Positions 61,076 through 64,000 of a stretch of 64,000 nt of DNA are shown piece after piece. Within the stretch, counting starts at the first letter, position 1, and each line of letters starts with the position of its first letter. A program made the position numbers and the translations under genes. The notes under the pieces are model-generated. The model ran no database searches. It was not told the DNA's origin and was given only the letters and a program-made list of their open reading frames with translations. The stretch is from Sinorhizobium numidicum (GTDB lineage Bacteria > Pseudomonadota > Alphaproteobacteria > Rhizobiales > Rhizobiaceae): the NCBI RefSeq assembly GCF_029892045.1, contig NZ_CP120369.1, positions 186,001 to 250,000 on the forward strand, given 5' to 3'.

Positions 61076-62299
61076 ATGAGCCGAAGAATTTTTGAAGGGC
61101 TGAAAGTATTGGATTTCACAAATAACGTAGCCGGTCCGGGCGCAAGCGCTCTGCTCGCTGACTACGGTGCAGAGGTAATCAAGATTGAGAGGCCGGTTTC
61201 CGGTGATGACACAAGAGGGTGGGCCTCAAACGTACTTGAAAACTACTCGTGGTACCCGTGGCTCAATCGCGGGAAAAAATCTGTAACTATTTCACTGACC
61301 GACCCGGACGGACTCGCGATTGTCAAAAAGATGGTTACCGATGCTGATGTCGTCCTTCAAGCATTCAGGCCCGGAGTTATGCGGAGATTCGGGCTGGACT
61401 ATGAATCAGTGGCTACTGTTAACCCCAATGTTGTCTATTGCTCTATTTCTGCGTACGGGCAAACGGGCCCCAAAGCCTTAAAGCCGGGCTATGACCAGAT
61501 TGCGCAAGCATACACCGGCTTGACGGATATGACCGGTGAGCCTGATGGACCCCCTACCAGGGTTCGTATTTCAATTCTCGACCACTCCACTGGCATTAAC
61601 GCGTTTGGATCGATATGCGCCGCGCTTTACCACCGCGAAAGGACACGTGAAGGCCAGCATATCGACGTCTCACTTGTTGGCACCGCGTTCAGTATGAATG
61701 ATGTTTTTGAAGAAGTTGCAGAAGCAACTGCTTTGGGGATCAGTATTAATGCGACAAGAGTCGGTCGATTTAGCTCCTATCCAGGCACCGGCACATATAG
61801 GGGGAAGGGAAACCAATATTGTGAAATCGCCGTCAATAATGAAAAACTCTGGGGATTGCTTTGCCAGGCTATGGACCGCGAGGACCTGATCACCGACCCG
61901 AGATCAGAGTCCTTGTTGTCAAGACTGAAGAACGCTCCTTTTCTCAATACCATCATCGAGGACTGGGTGGCGAGCTTTGAGGACATCAATGTCGCACTGG
62001 AGAAGCTGGATAAATTTGGTGTTCCCAACAGCAAGGTTAAGGCGGTCGCCGATCTCGTGACAGATGAACACCTCCTGGCCAGAGGTGCTATCACAGATAT
62101 TCCTGCACCGACGAGTATGCAGGCGCGCGGAGTCGCGACGATAAGGGCACGGGGGCCCTGGCATGTTTTGTCCAAGACGCCTTTACAGATGAGGAAAGCT
62201 CCCGACCTTGGCGAACACAATGTCGAGGTTCTTATGCAATATGGCCTGAATGCGGAAGAAATCGGAAGGCTACAGGAAAAGTGGAATACGTCCAAATAA
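61076..62299 (+). CDS. CaiB/BaiF family (class III) CoA-transferase
   Basis: A 407-residue family III CoA-transferase: RRIFEGLKVLDFTNNVAGPG, LLADYGAEVIKIERPVSGDD, WYPWLNRGKKSVTISLTDPD, QAFRPGVMRRFGLDYESVAT and CSISAYGQTGPKALKPGYDQ. The catalytic Asp is expected in the LTDMTGEPDGPP region, where it is present. It moves CoA between carboxylic acids. The amino end is uncertain: ATGs at 61064, 61067 and 61076 follow an AAGGA; 61076 gives the family's usual start. A+T content and codon use look lower in GC than the upstream genes, suggesting a separate origin with the hydratase next door. Confidence 0.9.
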   Translation: MSRRIFEGLKVLDFTNNVAGPGASALLADYGAEVIKIERPVSGDDTRGWASNVLENYSWYPWLNRGKKSVTISLTDPDGLAIVKKMVTDADVVLQAFRPGVMRRFGLDYESVATVNPNVVYCSISAYGQTGPKALKPGYDQIAQAYTGLTDMTGEPDGPPTRVRISILDHSTGINAFGSICAALYHRERTREGQHIDVSLVGTAFSMNDVFEEVAEATALGISINATRVGRFSSYPGTGTYRGKGNQYCEIAVNNEKLWGLLCQAMDREDLITDPRSESLLSRLKNAPFLNTIIEDWVASFEDINVALEKLDKFGVPNSKVKAVADLVTDEHLLARGAITDIPAPTSMQARGVATIRARGPWHVLSKTPLQMRKAPDLGEHNVEVLMQYGLNAEEIGRLQEKWNTSK

Positions 62300-62417
62300 A
62301 GAGAGTCCTATGACTCGGCGGTCGTTATCTTACTTTAAAAATCGTTTAGCGGCGAGATCTAAACGTCTAGAAAAGATCGGAGTAATGGGCGCCGCAGCTT
62401 AAGAGGGAATACGCAAT

Positions 62418-63206
62418 ATGGTTTACACAAAATTGGCCGTTGAAACAGAAAATGGTTACGTCGTGGCTGCCATCAACCATCCGCCAGCTAATGCGCTGGG
62501 TCAAAAGGTCCTATTTGATTTGAACACTTTGCTGGATGAGTCTCTAGAAGATCCTGAAATCAGGGCTATTGTGCTTACTGGTACCGGAGAGAAGCTATTT
62601 TCTGCCGGAGCAGACATAACCGAATTTGACTCTGTTCAAGCCGGAGACAAACCTAACCAAATCAATCCTAAAATTGAAGGCAACGACGTCTTCTCAAAAA
62701 TTGAAAACTACCCGAAACCGGTGATCGCAGCCATCCAGGGTAGCGCTTATGGTGGGGGCACCGAGATATCCCTAGCATGCCATTTTAGAATTTTGGCGGA
62801 CACAGCCAAAGTTGCCCTCCCAGAGGTCAAATTGGGAATTATGCCCGGCTGGGGCGGTACCCAGCGCCTGCCCAGATTGATCGGTAAAACCAAAGCTTTA
62901 GAAATGATGTTGACCGGGGACCCATTGAGTTCAGCAGAAGCGTTTAGCTTCGGCTTAGTCAATAAGGTGGTTCCAGCCAGCCAAGTTCTGGCTGAGGCTA
63001 AGGCACTTGCTGCCAGGCTTGCCCAAGGGGCACCCGTTGCAATCAGAGGAATATTGAAGGCCGTGACGAAAGGGCTGGAGACCACCATCGACGAAGGTAT
63101 TAAGATCGAAGATGCCGCAAGTGTAGTGGTTTCTGCCAGCGAGGATGCCAAGGAAGGTCCAAGAGCCTTCCTAGAGAAGAGAAAGGCCAACTTTCGGGGC
63201 ATCTAA
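62418..63206 (+). CDS. Enoyl-CoA hydratase/isomerase family protein
   Basis: A 262-residue crotonase-fold protein: INHPPANALGQKVLFDLN, LFSAGADITEF (oxyanion hole), GSAYGGGTEISLACHFRILA (Glu116) and ALPEVKLGIMPGWGGTQRLP (Glu136). The two catalytic Glu residues are twenty apart, as in true enoyl-CoA hydratases. With the CoA-transferase upstream and the oxidoreductase downstream it suggests oxidation of a short or branched acyl-CoA. Translation likely from the ATG at 62418. Confidence 0.93.
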   Translation: MVYTKLAVETENGYVVAAINHPPANALGQKVLFDLNTLLDESLEDPEIRAIVLTGTGEKLFSAGADITEFDSVQAGDKPNQINPKIEGNDVFSKIENYPKPVIAAIQGSAYGGGTEISLACHFRILADTAKVALPEVKLGIMPGWGGTQRLPRLIGKTKALEMMLTGDPLSSAEAFSFGLVNKVVPASQVLAEAKALAARLAQGAPVAIRGILKAVTKGLETTIDEGIKIEDAASVVVSASEDAKEGPRAFLEKRKANFRGI

Positions 63207-63349
63207 GTTCGAGAATTATTCGGTTCGAGGATGAAAACCCAAGCAGGCTGCCCCCCAGGTCGAAGACTTCGGCCGAAATTCATTTGATGACATTGCAAAA
63301 CACCGGTTGCCGTAACGGGAATTCGGGTGAAGACAAACGAGGATAGTTC

Positions 63350-64000
63350 ATGAAGGCGTTGCTAAGCAAAGCGGTCGGAGGGCCCCAGGCCCTAGTCTTG
63401 GAGGACGTGCCCAACCCAAAGGCCGCGCCCGGGCTTGCGGTGGTCGAAGTGAAGGCCGTGGGCGTCAACTACCCCGACGTGCTAGTCATTGAGGACAAAT
63501 ACCAGTTTAAGCCGCCGCGCCCCTTCTCGCCGGGCGGAGAGATCTCGGGCGTGGTAAAGGAAGTTGGCGAGGGTGTTGTTAATGTTAAGCCGGGTGACCG
63601 GGTATTGGGCACGTCCAACTTCGGCGGCATGGCCGAGGAGATGGCCATCGAGGCGGCAAACCTGGTCCGCATTCCAGTCACGATGCCTTTTGACGAGGCC
63701 GCGGCTTTTATCTACACCTACGGGGTCTCCCACTTCGCCCTGAAGCACCGCGGCCGCTTGAGGTCAGGCGAAAGCCTGCTCGTGCTCGGCGCGGCTGGTG
63801 GCGTCGGTCTGGCGGCAGTGGAGCTCGGTCGGGCCATGGGCGCGCGGGTAATTGCGGCTGCGTCATCTCAGGAGAAAGTGGACCTGGCACTGGCTCGGGG
63901 CGCCGAGTCGGGCCTTGTTTATCCACGTGGCCCTCTCGACCGCGATGCGCAGAAGGAGCTCTCCGCGCTCTTCAAGGCCGCCGCCCCAAATGGCGTGAAC
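63350..64000 (+). CDS. Quinone oxidoreductase-like zinc-independent MDR protein (partial)
   Basis: Open from ATG 63350 (GAGGA upstream) to the window end, 217 codons, so the 3' part is outside. Reads MKALLSKAVGGPQALVLEDV, VGVNYPDVLVIEDKYQFKPP, FSPGGEISGVVKEVGEGVVN, VKPGDRVLGTSNFGGMAEEM and the NADPH-binding LLVLGAAGGVGLAAVELGRA. These are the features of NADPH:quinone oxidoreductase/enoyl reductase MDR proteins. It is the third gene of the CoA-transferase/hydratase set. Confidence 0.92.
   Translation, partial: MKALLSKAVGGPQALVLEDVPNPKAAPGLAVVEVKAVGVNYPDVLVIEDKYQFKPPRPFSPGGEISGVVKEVGEGVVNVKPGDRVLGTSNFGGMAEEMAIEAANLVRIPVTMPFDEAAAFIYTYGVSHFALKHRGRLRSGESLLVLGAAGGVGLAAVELGRAMGARVIAAASSQEKVDLALARGAESGLVYPRGPLDRDAQKELSALFKAAAPNGVN

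Overview
This window looks like a stretch of symbiotic (nod/nif) replicon or island from a rhizobium, most likely of the Sinorhizobium/Ensifer (fredii-like) or Rhizobium group. The evidence is an intact nifB-fdxN-nifZ-fixU block behind a NifA/sigma-54 promoter, a second NifA/sigma-54 promoter in front of a broken nifH, a good nod-box match, a very high density of decaying insertion sequences, and a minus-strand gene set (P450, NTF2-like, double SDR, luciferase-like monooxygenase) whose order recalls the y4vG-y4vJ region of the NGR234 symbiotic plasmid. All family names come from reading motifs by eye; no search was run.

Layout. 0.2-4.5 kb: nifA 3' remnant, nifB, fdxN, nifZ, fixU, a cupin remnant and two MaoC-type dehydratases. 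4.5-7.5 kb: ISL3, IS66 and IS256 debris plus a mucR pseudogene. 7.6-10.2 kb: luciferase-like oxidoreductase and histidinol-phosphate-type aminotransferase. 10.6-12.6 kb: four transposase wrecks. 12.9-14 kb: membrane acyltransferase-like protein. 14.2-16.5 kb: one copy of a diverged duplication (other copy at 31.8-32.6 kb), a small lipoprotein gene and a conserved small gene downstream of a nod-box-like sequence. 17.4-26.7 kb: an intact operon encoding a 2.2-kilo-residue NRPS (A-T-C-A-T-C), a MATE exporter and an Sfp-type phosphopantetheinyl transferase, preceded by a NifA-site/sigma-54 pair. 27-30.4 kb: IS110 wreck and an IS30 element split by an intact IS110. 30.4-31.9 kb: ccdA and a DsbA-like thioredoxin. 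33.6-34.7 kb: DUF269 (NifX-associated) gene behind a nifH'-'nifX deletion scar with its nif promoter. 35-40.7 kb: y4vG-J-like oxidative cluster, partly dead, and a UbiA-type pseudogene. 41.6-42.8 kb: diaminobutyrate-type aminotransferase. 43-44 kb: ABC sugar transporter debris. 44.5-47 kb: EAL-domain protein and OmpR-type regulator. 47.3-55 kb: minus-strand catabolic set (class III aminotransferase, aldehyde dehydrogenase, CoA-transferase ScoAB, thiolase, UPF0262, glutamate dehydrogenase), bounded by a 192-bp direct repeat of the gdhA 3' end. 56.4-64 kb: plus-strand set of MmgE/PrpD, class III aminotransferase and M20 amidohydrolase, then CaiB-type CoA-transferase, enoyl-CoA hydratase and a quinone oxidoreductase that runs off the window.

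The most interesting intact system is the NRPS-MATE-PPTase operon: synthesis, carrier activation and export of a small peptide sit in one transcription unit that may be switched on with nitrogen fixation. The NRPS has unusual features (first C domain with Glu in place of the catalytic His, second A domain without the usual Asp, a terminal C domain and no thioesterase). The nifH'-'nifX fusion implies that a working nifHDKEN set, if present, lies elsewhere in the genome. The two catabolic sets at the right suggest processing of amino or N-acyl compounds to CoA esters and TCA intermediates.
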